NCBI RefSeq assembly: GCF_900102425.1
Contig: NZ_FNBT01000003.1
Location: 310,001 to 374,000 of the forward strand
Length of the DNA stretch: 64,000 bases
DNA from: Blastococcus aurantiacus
GTDB taxonomy: Bacteria > Actinomycetota > Actinomycetes > Mycobacteriales > Geodermatophilaceae
Reading direction: 5' to 3'
The position numbers and the translations under genes were made by a program. Positions within the stretch are counted from its first letter, which is position 1. Every line of letters begins with the position of its first letter. The notes under the pieces are model-generated. The model worked only from the letters and a program-made list of their open reading frames with translations, searched no databases and had not been told where the DNA came from. Below, in pieces: positions 43,466 to 53,999 of this stretch.

Positions 43466-44016
43466 GTGGACCTCTCGCTGGTCGACCTCCCCAGCGTGGT
43501 CGTGCGCACCGACCGGCTCGTGCTGCGCCCGTACCGCCCCGAGGACGTCGACCCGGTGCACCGCGCCTGCCAGGACCCCGACATCCAGCGGTGGCGGCGA
43601 TCGATGCCGTCGCCCTACACCGAGGCCGACGCGATCCGGTTCGTCACCGGGACCACCGTGCAGGCACGCGCCGAGGGCGAGGGGCTGCTCGCCGCGATGG
43701 AGGCCGACGGTGAGTTCGTGGGGCGGCCGGCCTGCACGTCACGCCCGGCGTCCTCGGTCCGGGCGTCGGCTACTGGACGGCGCCCTGGGCGCGCGGGCGG
43801 GGCTACGCCGCCGAGGCGGCACGCGCCCTCGCCGAGTGGGGTCTGGCGCTGGGGGCTCCCCGCGTGAACCTGATGACCGACGTCGGCAACACCGCCTCGC
43901 AGGCGGTGGCGGTGCGGGCGGGGTTCGTCCGCGAGGCCGTGGTGCGCTCGTGCCTGGAGTACCGGGACGGCAGCCGCGGGGATGCGGTGCTGTTCTCGCG
44001 GCTGCCGGAGGACTGA
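43466..44016 (+). pseudogene. GNAT acetyltransferase, tandem copy 2, frameshifted
   Basis: Starts MDLSLVDLPSVVVRTDRL, closely matching copy 1, in frame up to EADGEFVG (about 43721). There a single base is missing relative to copy 1 (5 nt, CGGCC, where copy 1 has 6, TCCGCA). The matching remainder (CoA loop YWTAPWARGRGYAAEAARAL, NTASQAVAVRAGFVREAVVR, FSRLPED) is read in the shifted frame up to the TGA at 44014-44016. The original frame runs out of family similarity and stops at 43865-43867. Either a young pseudogene or a base-call error in a GC run. Confidence 0.85.
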
Positions 44017-44026
44017 CCATCGAGAC

Positions 44027-44092
44027 GATCATCGTCCGCGTGCACGGTGCTGCGGCAGGTCGTGCCGCGTCCCACGCACGCGGACGATGATC
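44027..44092. repeat. 17-bp perfect inverted repeat with nested hairpin
   Basis: GATCATCGTCCGCGTGC (44027-44043) and GCACGCGGACGATGATC (44076-44092) are exact reverse complements. The 32-nt interior holds a second hairpin, GCGGCA-GGTCG-TGCCGC (44052-44068). It lies between the convergent GNAT pseudogene and hpf stops. A terminator, or a palindromic mobile/REP-like unit. Confidence 0.85.
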
Positions 44093-44109
44093 AACTGCCC
44101 GGGTGGGCG

Positions 44110-44796
44110 TCAGACGGTGGCGGCGGCCTGGGGTTCGGCCATGTGCGCGGGCGCGGCGCCGTCCTGGGACACCGGCGCCAGCCGGATGAGCCCGTAGTCG
44201 TAGGCGTGCCGGCGGTAGACGACCGTGGGCTGGCCGGTGTCGGCGCACTGGAACAGGTAGAAGTCGTGGCCGACCAGCTCCATCTCGTGGAGGGCCTGGT
44301 CGACGTGCATCGGCGTGGCCGGGTGGTGCTTCTCGCGGACGATCTGGCCGGGCAGGTGCTCGTCCAGATCGGTCACCAGCGGCCCCTCGGCCCCGTCCGG
44401 TTGCGGCGCCGGTGCGGCGGCGACGTCGTCGGTGCCGAGGACGACGTTGTCGGCCATCCGCACGCTCGCCGGCGTGCGGCGACCGTGGTGGACGCGACGG
44501 CGGTCGGCGGCGCGGCGCAGGTTGTTCTCCAGCTTGGCCGTGGCGAGGTCGAGCGCGGCGTAGAAGTCCGGGCCGGACGCCTCGGCGCGTACCACCGGTC
44601 CCTTGCCGCGGAGCGTGATCTCCACGCGCTGGCAGTGGGCGGACTGGCGTGGGTTCTTCTCGTGCTGGAGCTCCACGTCGATCCGGAGGATCTTCAGCTT
44701 CCCGTCGAACCGATCGGTGGACCCGACCTTGTCCTCGACGTGCTGTCGGTAGTGCTCGGGAACTTCGACATTGCGACCACGTACGACGATCTCCAT
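44110..44796 (-). CDS. hpf: ribosome hibernation promoting factor, long form
   Basis: Dimerises idle 70S ribosomes into 100S particles. The 228-residue long form has the N-terminal YfiA/HPF domain (MEIVVRGRNVEVPEHYRQHV ... VEITLRGKGPVVRAEASGPD, FYAALDLATAKLENNLRR), an acidic/Pro linker, and the C-terminal dimerisation domain (MELVGHDFYLFQCADTGQP, VVYRRHAYDYGLIRL). The ATG at 44796 has GGGAGG upstream and TAGCGT at 44835-44840 as -10, a leader of about 30 nt. Same order as mycobacterial Rv3241c between secA1 and comF. Confidence 0.94.
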   Translation of the reverse strand: MEIVVRGRNVEVPEHYRQHVEDKVGSTDRFDGKLKILRIDVELQHEKNPRQSAHCQRVEITLRGKGPVVRAEASGPDFYAALDLATAKLENNLRRAADRRRVHHGRRTPASVRMADNVVLGTDDVAAAPAPQPDGAEGPLVTDLDEHLPGQIVREKHHPATPMHVDQALHEMELVGHDFYLFQCADTGQPTVVYRRHAYDYGLIRLAPVSQDGAAPAHMAEPQAAATV

Positions 44797-44834
44797 GAGA
44801 CCTCCCGGTGAACTTCCGGCGTTGGGTCACTTCG

Positions 44835-44840
44835 ACGCTA
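44835..44840 (-). promoter_or_regulatory. -10 hexamer TAGCGT for hpf
   Basis: TAGCGT on the minus strand, about 38 nt before the ATG at 44796. It overlaps the comF stop, so hpf likely has its own promoter. Confidence 0.4.
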
Positions 44841-45626
44841 GTCCCTCCGCCACCGTCCCGACAGTCGATCAGCGCCGTCGCCGGGGGGGCCGCCCGACGG
44901 GTGCGGAGAGCCTGCGGACCGCCCCCGCGAGGGCGTCCGGGGAGTGGCCGCGACGACGGCGCCGAGCACCGGCGGACCGCCCGGGTGCGCCAGTGCGGCC
45001 AGCACCGACGCCGCCTCCGTCAGCGTCGCGCCGCTGGTCACGACGTCGTCGACGAGGACCAGCAGCGCCTCGCCGGCGTCGGCGCCCGCGGCCGGCGCGA
45101 ACGTGCCGGCGAGGTTCGCCCGCCGCTGCCCCGCGGACAGCTCGGCGGAGTCGCGCACCCGGCCGTGCCGGCGCAGGAGCCGGCGCTGCGACGCGGGAAG
45201 CCCCGCCGCGCGCAGCTCGCCCACCGCGTGCGCAGCCAGCTCCCGCACGTGGTCCCGTCCCCGGGTCCGGAGCGCGGCCGCCGAGCTGGGCACCGGGACC
45301 AGCAGCACCTCCGCCGGCGGCCCGGGGACGGCGGAGACGACGGCGGCCACGGCCAGGGCAAGCGCCGTCCCCAGGGGACGGGCGAGCTCCGCGCGGCCGC
45401 GCTCCTTGAACGCGAGCACGGCAGGCCGCACCGGCCCGTCGTAGGTGCCGGCGGCCACCGTGGGTGGGAAGCCCTCCGGGAAGCGGCGCGGGGTGGCCAG
45501 GTGCGGGCGGGCGAGCAGCGCGGCGCAGCGGCGGCAGAGCAGGTGCCCGGGCAGCCCGCAGCCGGCGCAGGTGCGCGGCAGCACCAGGTCGGCCAGCGCG
45601 GACCACGCGGAACCGCCCACCCCCAC
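44838..45626 (-). CDS. comF: ComF family phosphoribosyltransferase-like protein
   Basis: A 262-residue ComF/GntX-type protein. The N-terminal zinc-binding cysteines appear in RTCAGCGLPGHLLCRRC; the type I phosphoribosyltransferase core has LLVPVPSSAAALRTRGRDHV and the PRPP loop LVLVDDVVTSGATLTEA. ComF members assist DNA uptake in competent bacteria, but in actinomycetes the role is unproven. Positionally equals Rv3242c. The GTG start at 45626 is the first codon before MGVGGSAW. The C-terminal 30 residues are basic and low-complexity. Confidence 0.88.
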   Translation of the reverse strand: MGVGGSAWSALADLVLPRTCAGCGLPGHLLCRRCAALLARPHLATPRRFPEGFPPTVAAGTYDGPVRPAVLAFKERGRAELARPLGTALALAVAAVVSAVPGPPAEVLLVPVPSSAAALRTRGRDHVRELAAHAVGELRAAGLPASQRRLLRRHGRVRDSAELSAGQRRANLAGTFAPAAGADAGEALLVLVDDVVTSGATLTEAASVLAALAHPGGPPVLGAVVAATPRTPSRGRSAGSPHPSGGPPGDGADRLSGRWRRD

Positions 45627-45684
45627 AGCCTGGCCCAGCGGGCCGTGTGTCAGGAGACCGAGCCGCCCCGCTGTGGACGGCGGA

Positions 45685-47415
45685 TCACAGCGGGTAGAAC
45701 GGCGCGGATCCGGCCAGCGGCTCCCTGCCCGGGACGAGGGTCACCCACGTCCCGCGGGCCCACCGCCAGAGCCGGCCGCCGGCGACGACCAACGGCTCCC
45801 GCCCCGGGGCGGCTCCCAGCGACGTGGGCTGGTCCGGCAGGCCCGAGGTGACCTGCTGGGAGAGCCCCCAGCCGTCGACACCGAGCGAGTACGGCGCCTC
45901 CTCCCCCGGATCGCCGGCCAGCACCCACAGCTCGCCGTTGGACCGCCAGGCGACGTCGACGACCGGCGAGAGGGTGGGTGCGACCTGCGGGAGGTCGCGG
46001 ACGGCCACCCCGCCGCCCTCCTCGTTGCGCACCACGGTGCCCACGTGCAGGCGCGGGACGCCCTGCACGTCGGTGACCACGACGGCGACGCGCACGCCGT
46101 CCGGCGACAGCTCGATCACCTGCGCCCGCCCCAGCCCCGCCAGCGTGGGGGCGCTGACCGCCTGCGGCCGGCTGCCCGCGGGCACGCGGACGATCTCCGT
46201 GTCGTCGCGCACCACCCAGACCTCCGGACGGGTGGCCGCCACCGTGGGAGCGCTCAGCGTCCGTCCGGTCAGCACTGGGGCCAGCTCGCCGCCGTAGGGC
46301 CCGGCCAGCAGCGTCGACTGCCCGGCCTCGGGACGCACGCCGGCGAGGAAGGTCAGCTCGCCGGTGCGGGCGTCGGCCGACACCGCGGCCGACGAGAGGC
46401 CGTAGCCGCCGTTCCCGGCCGGTCCCGGGACCGGCGCCCCGTCCTCGACGGTGCGGAGCGACCCCGCGTCCAGGTAGTGCCCCACGGTCTCCAGCGGCGT
46501 CGCGTCAGGATCGAAGGCGGGCCAGTCGTCGGTGGTCTGCTCCTCGGGCACGCCCTCCAGCGGCAGGGGCTCGCCGTCGAGGGTGACCACCACGGAGCGG
46601 ATGGTGAGGTCGTCGAGCCGCGTCAGGCTCCACACCAACTGCGCGCTGAGCTCGCGCAACGGAGTGGTGGCGTCGACGTCCAAGCCGGTGAGGTCCACCG
46701 TCGCGACCTGGTCGTCCACGGTGACCGTGCGCGCCAGTCCTGCGCCGGCCAGCGGGTTCTCCACGCCGGCGGCGAGCGCCGCGGACGGTCCCTGGACCAG
46801 GCGCTCCACGAGGGCGGTGGGCTGCGCCTCCCCGCCGATGAGGTAGCGCGGATCGGGGACGAGCTGCCGGAGCGTGGGGTCGAGGAAGTAGCCGTCGACG
46901 GGGTCGTAGAGCCGCTCGAAGTCGGTCTCGAGGATGACCAGGCCGTCCGGGGGGTCGCTGATCCGCCACTCGCCGTCGACCTCGGCCAGCGGGAACTCGT
47001 AGCTGAACGGCTCGGTGCCGGCCACGGTGAAGATGCCGCGCTGGTCGACCGTGCCGACCAGGTCGGCGGTGACGACGACCGAGCCGGCCTCGCTGGCCGC
47101 CGTCGCGAAGCCGGGGCTGATGATCGTGATGCCGCCGGCGTCGGACCACGTGCTCGCCGCCTCGGGGGTCAGGTAGTCCTTGGCCACGGGGCGCTCGGGC
47201 ACGCTGCTGGCCGCCGCGTCGATGAACCCCCGGACGACGTCCTCGGGCGTCGCTCCCCGGGCGGGCGGCAACGGCTCGCTGATGAACTCGGGCGCCGGGC
47301 GCTCGGGCGCCTGGGTGATCTGCACCGTCGGGGAGCTGGTGGGCACGATCGAGCAGGCGGTCGCGCCCAGCAGCAGCGCGGCGGCCAGCGCCGGAGCGCC
47401 GCTCCGGCGGCTCAC
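45685..47415 (-). CDS. lpqB: MtrAB-associated lipoprotein LpqB
   Basis: Extracytoplasmic lipoprotein that modulates the MtrB sensor kinase. It is 576 residues: signal peptide with lipobox region LLLGATACS (Cys near residue 21), an N-terminal domain with GATPEDVVRGFIDAAASS, a GerMN domain (VERLVQGPSAALAAGVENPL), and a C-terminal WD40-like beta-propeller (AVSADARTGELTFLAGV, VIELSPDGVRVAVVV). The GTG at 47415 overlaps the mtrB stop by 4 nt (GTGA), so translation is coupled. Order mtrA-mtrB-lpqB is conserved across actinobacteria. Confidence 0.94.
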   Translation of the reverse strand: MSRRSGAPALAAALLLGATACSIVPTSSPTVQITQAPERPAPEFISEPLPPARGATPEDVVRGFIDAAASSVPERPVAKDYLTPEAASTWSDAGGITIISPGFATAASEAGSVVVTADLVGTVDQRGIFTVAGTEPFSYEFPLAEVDGEWRISDPPDGLVILETDFERLYDPVDGYFLDPTLRQLVPDPRYLIGGEAQPTALVERLVQGPSAALAAGVENPLAGAGLARTVTVDDQVATVDLTGLDVDATTPLRELSAQLVWSLTRLDDLTIRSVVVTLDGEPLPLEGVPEEQTTDDWPAFDPDATPLETVGHYLDAGSLRTVEDGAPVPGPAGNGGYGLSSAAVSADARTGELTFLAGVRPEAGQSTLLAGPYGGELAPVLTGRTLSAPTVAATRPEVWVVRDDTEIVRVPAGSRPQAVSAPTLAGLGRAQVIELSPDGVRVAVVVTDVQGVPRLHVGTVVRNEEGGGVAVRDLPQVAPTLSPVVDVAWRSNGELWVLAGDPGEEAPYSLGVDGWGLSQQVTSGLPDQPTSLGAAPGREPLVVAGGRLWRWARGTWVTLVPGREPLAGSAPFYPL

Positions 47416-49130
47416 GCCGGGCCTCCCGGACGACGGACGACGGCCGGCCGCAGCGGCAGTGGGGAGCCGGTGAGCTCCCCGCCCGCGGCGAGGGGCACGG
47501 TCAACCGGAACTGGGCGCCGGATCCAGGCTGCCCCCAGACCTGCAGCCACCCCCCGTGCAGCCGTGCGTCCTCGAGGCTGATCGACAGGCCGAGCCCGCT
47601 GCCACCGACGCTGCGGACCCGCGAGGGGTCGGCGCGCCAGAAGCGGTCGAAGACGTGCTGCGCGTCGGCGGAGGTGAGCCCGACCCCGTGGTCGCGCACC
47701 GTGAGGGCCGCGGCCGTGCGGTTCGCGGCGAGGGTGATCTCCACCGGCCGCCCGGCGCCGTGCTCGATGGCGTTGCCGACGAGGTTGCGCAGGATGCGCT
47801 CCACCCGGCGCGCGTCGACCTCGGCGATGACGTCCTCGTCGGGCCGGTCCACGGTGAGCTCGCACCCGTGCCGCTCGGCGAGGGACCACATCCCGGCCGC
47901 CACCCTCGCCGCCAGCGCCCCGAGGTCCGTCGGTTCCGCGTCCAGCACCGCGACCCCGGCGTCGTAGCGGCTGATCTCCAGCAGATCGGTGAGCAGGCTC
48001 TCGAACCGGTCGAGCTCGGCCCGCAGCAGCTCGGCCGAGCGCGCGACGTGCGGCGGGAAGTCGCCCCGCGCCTCGTGCAGCACCTCGGCGGCCATCTGGA
48101 CGGTGGTCAACGGCGTGCGCAGCTCGTGCGAGACGTCGGAGGTGAAGCGCTGTTGCAGCTGGGAGAGCCCCTCCAGCTGGGTGATCTGCCGCTGGAGGCT
48201 GTCGGCCATGGCGTTGAAGCTGGTGGCCAGCCGGGCGAGGTCGTCCTCGCCGCGCACCACCATGCGCTCCTCGAGCTGCCCCTCGGCCAGCCGCTGGGCG
48301 GTGCCGGCGGCCCGGCGGACGGGGTCGACCACCAGGCGGGTCACCAGAACGGCGATGCCGACGACGAACATCGTCAGCGCGAACCCGCTGATCACCACCG
48401 TGCTGCGGATCAGCGAGAGGCTCTCGGCCTCCTGGCTCAGCGGGAAGACGTAGTAGAGCTCGATCTGCGCGCTGCCCGCGGTGCCGCCCTGCACCGGGGC
48501 GCCGACGACCAGGGAGGCCCGGGGCTCGCCCGCGGCGTCGGGGATCTCGGCATAGCGGTAGGACTGGTTGCCGGCGTCGACGTCGGCCCGCAGGTCCTCG
48601 GGCAGCGCGGGGTAGATGGACGCCCGGCTGGCGCCGGGGACCTCCCGGTCCCCCGTCCGGTAGGTCATGACGACGTCGAAGTCACCGGCCGCGCCGCCGC
48701 GCTGCTGGAGGGCGCTGACCGTCCGGTCCAGCGTGGCCCGCACGCTCGCCGCGTCCCCCGTCGCGATCCCGCCGGTGATCTCTTCCTGCGCGTAGAGCAC
48801 GCCGGCCTGGGCCTGGTCGACCGCCGCCTGCCGCTTGACCGACAGCAGCTGGTCGCGGATCTGGCTGAACAGCACCAGGCTCACGATGATCACGACGATG
48901 CCGGCAACGACCATCGTGATGGCGCCGATGCGCACCTGCAGAGACGACCGCCAGGCGTGCACCGCGCGGCTGGCGGTGCGGCGGGAGACTCTCCGGACGC
49001 GGCGCCGGGCGGCGCCGGCCCGCCGGCCCAGCCCCCGGCGGATCCGCTCCAGCTCCGCCGCGCCGGGACGCCCGGGCCCGGGCGCACCGGGCATGCCGGT
49101 GTCCACCGGGGGCGTTCGGGTGGCGGTCAC
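47412..49130 (-). CDS. mtrB: two-component sensor histidine kinase MtrB
   Basis: Membrane sensor of the MtrAB system controlling cell wall and division genes. It is 572 residues: basic cytoplasmic start, transmembrane helix 68-89, extracellular sensor domain (about 90-240), second helix 243-266, HAMP (267-320), HisKA with SHELRTPLT (His335), and an ATPase domain with RNLVGNAIEHGAG (N box), VRDHGVGL (G1) and SVGGSGLGLSIS (G2). Starts GTG at 49130, 55 nt after mtrA. Confidence 0.96.
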   Translation of the reverse strand: MTATRTPPVDTGMPGAPGPGRPGAAELERIRRGLGRRAGAARRRVRRVSRRTASRAVHAWRSSLQVRIGAITMVVAGIVVIIVSLVLFSQIRDQLLSVKRQAAVDQAQAGVLYAQEEITGGIATGDAASVRATLDRTVSALQQRGGAAGDFDVVMTYRTGDREVPGASRASIYPALPEDLRADVDAGNQSYRYAEIPDAAGEPRASLVVGAPVQGGTAGSAQIELYYVFPLSQEAESLSLIRSTVVISGFALTMFVVGIAVLVTRLVVDPVRRAAGTAQRLAEGQLEERMVVRGEDDLARLATSFNAMADSLQRQITQLEGLSQLQQRFTSDVSHELRTPLTTVQMAAEVLHEARGDFPPHVARSAELLRAELDRFESLLTDLLEISRYDAGVAVLDAEPTDLGALAARVAAGMWSLAERHGCELTVDRPDEDVIAEVDARRVERILRNLVGNAIEHGAGRPVEITLAANRTAAALTVRDHGVGLTSADAQHVFDRFWRADPSRVRSVGGSGLGLSISLEDARLHGGWLQVWGQPGSGAQFRLTVPLAAGGELTGSPLPLRPAVVRRPGGPA

Positions 49131-49169
49131 GCAGCCATTGTCGGCGACCCGGCGCCCTACGCGGGGATG

Positions 49170-49185
49170 CCGGTCCCCGGACCGG
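49170..49185. terminator. post-stop palindrome CCGGTCC-GG-GGACCGG after mtrA
   Basis: Directly follows the mtrA TGA (49186-49188) on the minus strand. Same arms as the element at 26199-26217. It lies in the 55-nt mtrA-mtrB gap, so it may attenuate rather than end the transcript. Confidence 0.5.
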
Positions 49186-49902
<717 letters not shown>

Positions 49903-49924
49903 TCTGCGCTGTGAGGCAAGGGAA

Positions 49925-49950
49925 GCGGCCCACCCATCAGGGTGAGCCGC
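49925..49950. terminator. hairpin between ahcY and mtrA
   Basis: GCGGCCCACCC (49925-49935) pairs with GGGTGAGCCGC (49940-49950), one G-U, loop ATCA. A second small stem GCCCC-GGGGC lies just beyond. It separates ahcY from the mtrAB-lpqB operon on the minus strand. Confidence 0.65.
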
Positions 49951-49988
49951 CTCCCAGGCGTGACATGGCCCCGTGCAGGGGCTTTGCG

Positions 49989-51485
<1,497 letters not shown>

Positions 51486-51607
51486 GTGAGCTCCAGATGT
51501 GCCCGGCGCGGCGGCCGGGCGGTGCAGTCGGATGCAGGGTCGCTTCGATCCCCGTGACCGGGGAGAGCGAGCATGCCGAGGCTTCGGCGGGGCTCGTGCC
51601 GGGACCC
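51486..51607 (-). promoter_or_regulatory. structured 5' leader of ahcY, riboswitch candidate
   Basis: TACCCT at 51608-51613 is a likely -10, giving a leader of about 115 nt. On the minus strand it contains GCCGA-AGCC-TCGGC enclosed by GAGC/GCTC, then CCCCG-GTCA-CGGGG, and finally GCCCGG...CCGGGC (51501-51520) just before the TGGAG ribosome binding site. The last stem could mask or expose translation initiation. It does not clearly match the SAH or SAM riboswitch consensus I remember. Confidence 0.45.
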
Positions 51608-51673
51608 AGGGTACCGGCTGCACGCAACCGGGTTCCGCGCCGACGCGGTCGGGAGCCTGTTCCTCGCCCGGAT

Positions 51674-52711
51674 TCAGGAGTCGCAGCCGACGCCGTCCCC
51701 GTCGCCGTCGAACTTCTGGTCCCAGCCGGGATCGCCGGGGCGGATCGGTGCGGCGCCCGCAGCGCGCACCGCGGCGCAGTTCTGGAACGACACGGGCACT
51801 GACGGGGCCGGAGCCGGTGACGGAGCCGGTGCCGGAGCGGGCGCAGGCGCCGGGGCGGCCTGGGGCCGGGTGGCCACCACTCCCCCGGGCAAGGGCTCGG
51901 CCGGGCAGACGCTCAGCACCGTGGCCATCGTGTTCTTCTCGGCCGGGGTCACCCACGCGCCGTAGCGGATCTTCACCGCAACCTGGCGGGCGACGTAGGC
52001 GCACCGGAACGAGGTCGTGGGCGGCAGCCAGGTGGCGGCGTCCCCGTCGCCCTTCTGCATGTTGAGCGGGCCGTCGACGGCCAGCAGGTTCAGCGGGTCG
52101 TTGGCGAAGGCCGCGCGCCGGTCGGCGTCCCACTGCTGGGCGCCCTTCTGCCAGGCGTCCGACAGCGCGACCACGTGGTCGATCTGGACGTCGTCGCTGG
52201 TGTCCTGACCGCGCCGGAACTCGATGGTGCGGCCCGAGTACGGATCGGCCAGGGTGCCGGTGAGGACGACGCAGTCGCGGGTGCCCGGCTTGAACGTCTC
52301 GCCGGTGAGGTCGCGGGCGAGCACGTCGTTGCGGGTGTCGCAGCCGTTGCGGTCGGTGTCCACCCAGCCCGACCCGAAGAGGTCGCGGTCGTACCCGGTG
52401 CGCGGCGCCCGCCCCTTGACCTCCAGCGCGGCCAGGGCGGCCAGCGCCGACGTGGGCGCGGCACCACCGATCACGGCCTCGGCCGACCCGTCGTTCAGCG
52501 CGGTGCCGGCGAGGCCGTCCGGCGGGACGGTCGCCTCGGAGGTCTCCTGCTCCGCGACGGCGGAGTCGGCGGCCGTCTCCGTCTCCGGCGGGACGGCGAC
52601 CCCGTCGGCCTGCGTCGTCGCGGCGCAGCCGCTCAGGAGGAGGGTGGCCAGCAGCGGGGCGAGCGCCACGCGGGCGGCGCGCCCGGTGCGGCCCGGCGGA
52701 CGAGCGGACAC
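51674..52711 (-). CDS. secreted HNH/GmrSD-type nuclease lipoprotein with excalibur domain
   Basis: A 345-residue lipoprotein: signal peptide ending [10 protein letters not shown] (lipobox), an acidic linker, a DUF1524/HNH-family nuclease domain with [37 protein letters not shown] (catalytic His) and [20 protein letters not shown], then an Ala-Pro repeat linker (about 20 residues) and a C-terminal excalibur calcium-binding motif ([12 protein letters not shown]). It probably degrades DNA outside the membrane. The GTG at 52711 follows GGGGGA; a longer frame upstream is rejected because the signal peptide would be buried. Confidence 0.87.
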   Translation of the reverse strand: MSARPPGRTGRAARVALAPLLATLLLSGCAATTQADGVAVPPETETAADSAVAEQETSEATVPPDGLAGTALNDGSAEAVIGGAAPTSALAALAALEVKGRAPRTGYDRDLFGSGWVDTDRNGCDTRNDVLARDLTGETFKPGTRDCVVLTGTLADPYSGRTIEFRRGQDTSDDVQIDHVVALSDAWQKGAQQWDADRRAAFANDPLNLLAVDGPLNMQKGDGDAATWLPPTTSFRCAYVARQVAVKIRYGAWVTPAEKNTMATVLSVCPAEPLPGGVVATRPQAAPAPAPAPAPAPSPAPAPSVPVSFQNCAAVRAAGAAPIRPGDPGWDQKFDGDGDGVGCDS

Positions 52712-52811
52712 GACATTCCCCCAGGCGCAGACGACAGCGCCCGGACCGTAGGCAGGTCCCCCGCTCCCCCGGTGCTGCGACACGCGCCCCGGCGGTCCGG
52801 GAGCGATCCCC

Positions 52812-53987
52812 TCAGGAGAGGTTCGTGGTCACCCGGTAGAGGACGGCGGGACCGCGGGCGCTGACGGGGGTGCCCGCGGGCAGGAAGGCCGAGGCACCCT
52901 GGGGCAGGGTCAGCTCGTCGTCGGCCGTGGAGAGCACGGCAGTGCCCTCCGTGCACAGCACCAGCTGGGGCCCGCGGGTGGTCAGCGTGCCGACCTGGTC
53001 GCCGAGCTGGCAGAGGGTGAGGTCGAACTCCTCGACCGGCACCGGGTAGCGCAGCCCTCCGGGGCCGAGGACCGGGCGGAGCACGGGCACGCGCCCGTCG
53101 GTGAAGTCGAGCACCTCGATGAGGGCCGCGAGGTCCACGTGCTTGCCGGTCAGCCCGCCCCGGAGCACGTTGTCGGAGCTGGCCATGACCTCGACGCCGG
53201 CACCGCACAGGTAGGCGTGCAGGTTCCCCGCCGGCAGGAACACGGCCTCCCCGGGCGCCAGCCGCAGGTGGTTGCACATCAGCGAGATGACGACGCCCGG
53301 GTCACCGGGGTAGGTCTCGGCCAGCGCGGCCGCCCAGCGGTAGGTGTTGATGAACTCCGGGTCGTGCGCCGAGACGAACCCGGCCGCTGCCCGGGCCACC
53401 TCGGAGACCAGCACGTCGCGCTGGTCCGGCGGCAGCGCCAGCAGCTGCGGGATGACCGAGCGCAGCCCGCCGCGGGCGAGCGCGGCGATCGTGGGCTTGA
53501 GCTCGGGCACCTGGAGCTTGGCCAGGCAGTGCAGCGACTCCTCGACCGGGCGGAAGCCGCAGAGCGCCTCGACCGTGGTCAGCGCCACGAGCATCTCGGG
53601 CTTGTGGAAGGGGTCGCGGAAGGTGCGCGTCGGGTCGTCGCGCGGCACCCCGGCCGCCTCCTCGGCGGCGAAGCCGACCTCGGCCTGCTCGGTGGTGGGG
53701 TGCGCCTGCAGCGACACCGGCTTCTCCGCGGCGAGCACCTTCATGAGGAAGGGCAACCGGACGCCGAACCGCTCGAGGACCTCGGGGCCGAGCAGGAGCT
53801 CGGGCTCGGTGACGATCGCCTTGTCCAGCGGCATCCCGTCGGAGCGCACGCTCGGCTCGTCGGGATGGGCGCCCATCCACAGCTCGGCGTGCGGGCGCTC
53901 AGCCGGCGACGGCGCGCCGATCAGCTCCGGGATGACGGTGTGCGAACCCCACGGGTAGTGACGCACCGCATTCTGAAGCTGCCACAT
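52812..53987 (-). CDS. manA: mannose-6-phosphate isomerase, class I
   Basis: Zinc enzyme interconverting fructose-6-phosphate and mannose-6-phosphate, feeding GDP-mannose for glycolipids and glycoproteins. It is 391 residues, normal for type I. Motifs: QNAVRHYPWGSHT at the start, LWMGAHPDEPS, zinc ligands in VSLQAHPTTEQAEVGF and DPFHKPEML, catalytic region LPAGNLHAYLCGAGVEVMAS, and SSDNVLRGGLTGKHVD. The ATG at 53987 has TAGCCT 6 nt upstream (leaderless). Works with manB (58275) in the same pathway. Confidence 0.95.
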   Translation of the reverse strand: MWQLQNAVRHYPWGSHTVIPELIGAPSPAERPHAELWMGAHPDEPSVRSDGMPLDKAIVTEPELLLGPEVLERFGVRLPFLMKVLAAEKPVSLQAHPTTEQAEVGFAAEEAAGVPRDDPTRTFRDPFHKPEMLVALTTVEALCGFRPVEESLHCLAKLQVPELKPTIAALARGGLRSVIPQLLALPPDQRDVLVSEVARAAAGFVSAHDPEFINTYRWAAALAETYPGDPGVVISLMCNHLRLAPGEAVFLPAGNLHAYLCGAGVEVMASSDNVLRGGLTGKHVDLAALIEVLDFTDGRVPVLRPVLGPGGLRYPVPVEEFDLTLCQLGDQVGTLTTRGPQLVLCTEGTAVLSTADDELTLPQGASAFLPAGTPVSARGPAVLYRVTTNLS

Positions 53988-53993
53988 CGGCCC

Positions 53994-53999
53994 AGGCTA
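53994..53999 (-). promoter_or_regulatory. -10 hexamer TAGCCT for leaderless manA
   Basis: On the minus strand TAGCCT is followed by 6 nt (GGGCCG) and the ATG at 53987. It overlaps the glpD stop region, so manA can be expressed apart from glpD. Confidence 0.5.

Noticed and set aside
51486-51613. Naming the ahcY leader an SAH riboswitch
   Set aside because: Hairpins are present, but the conserved SAH-aptamer core I remember is not evident, and no covariance search could be run.
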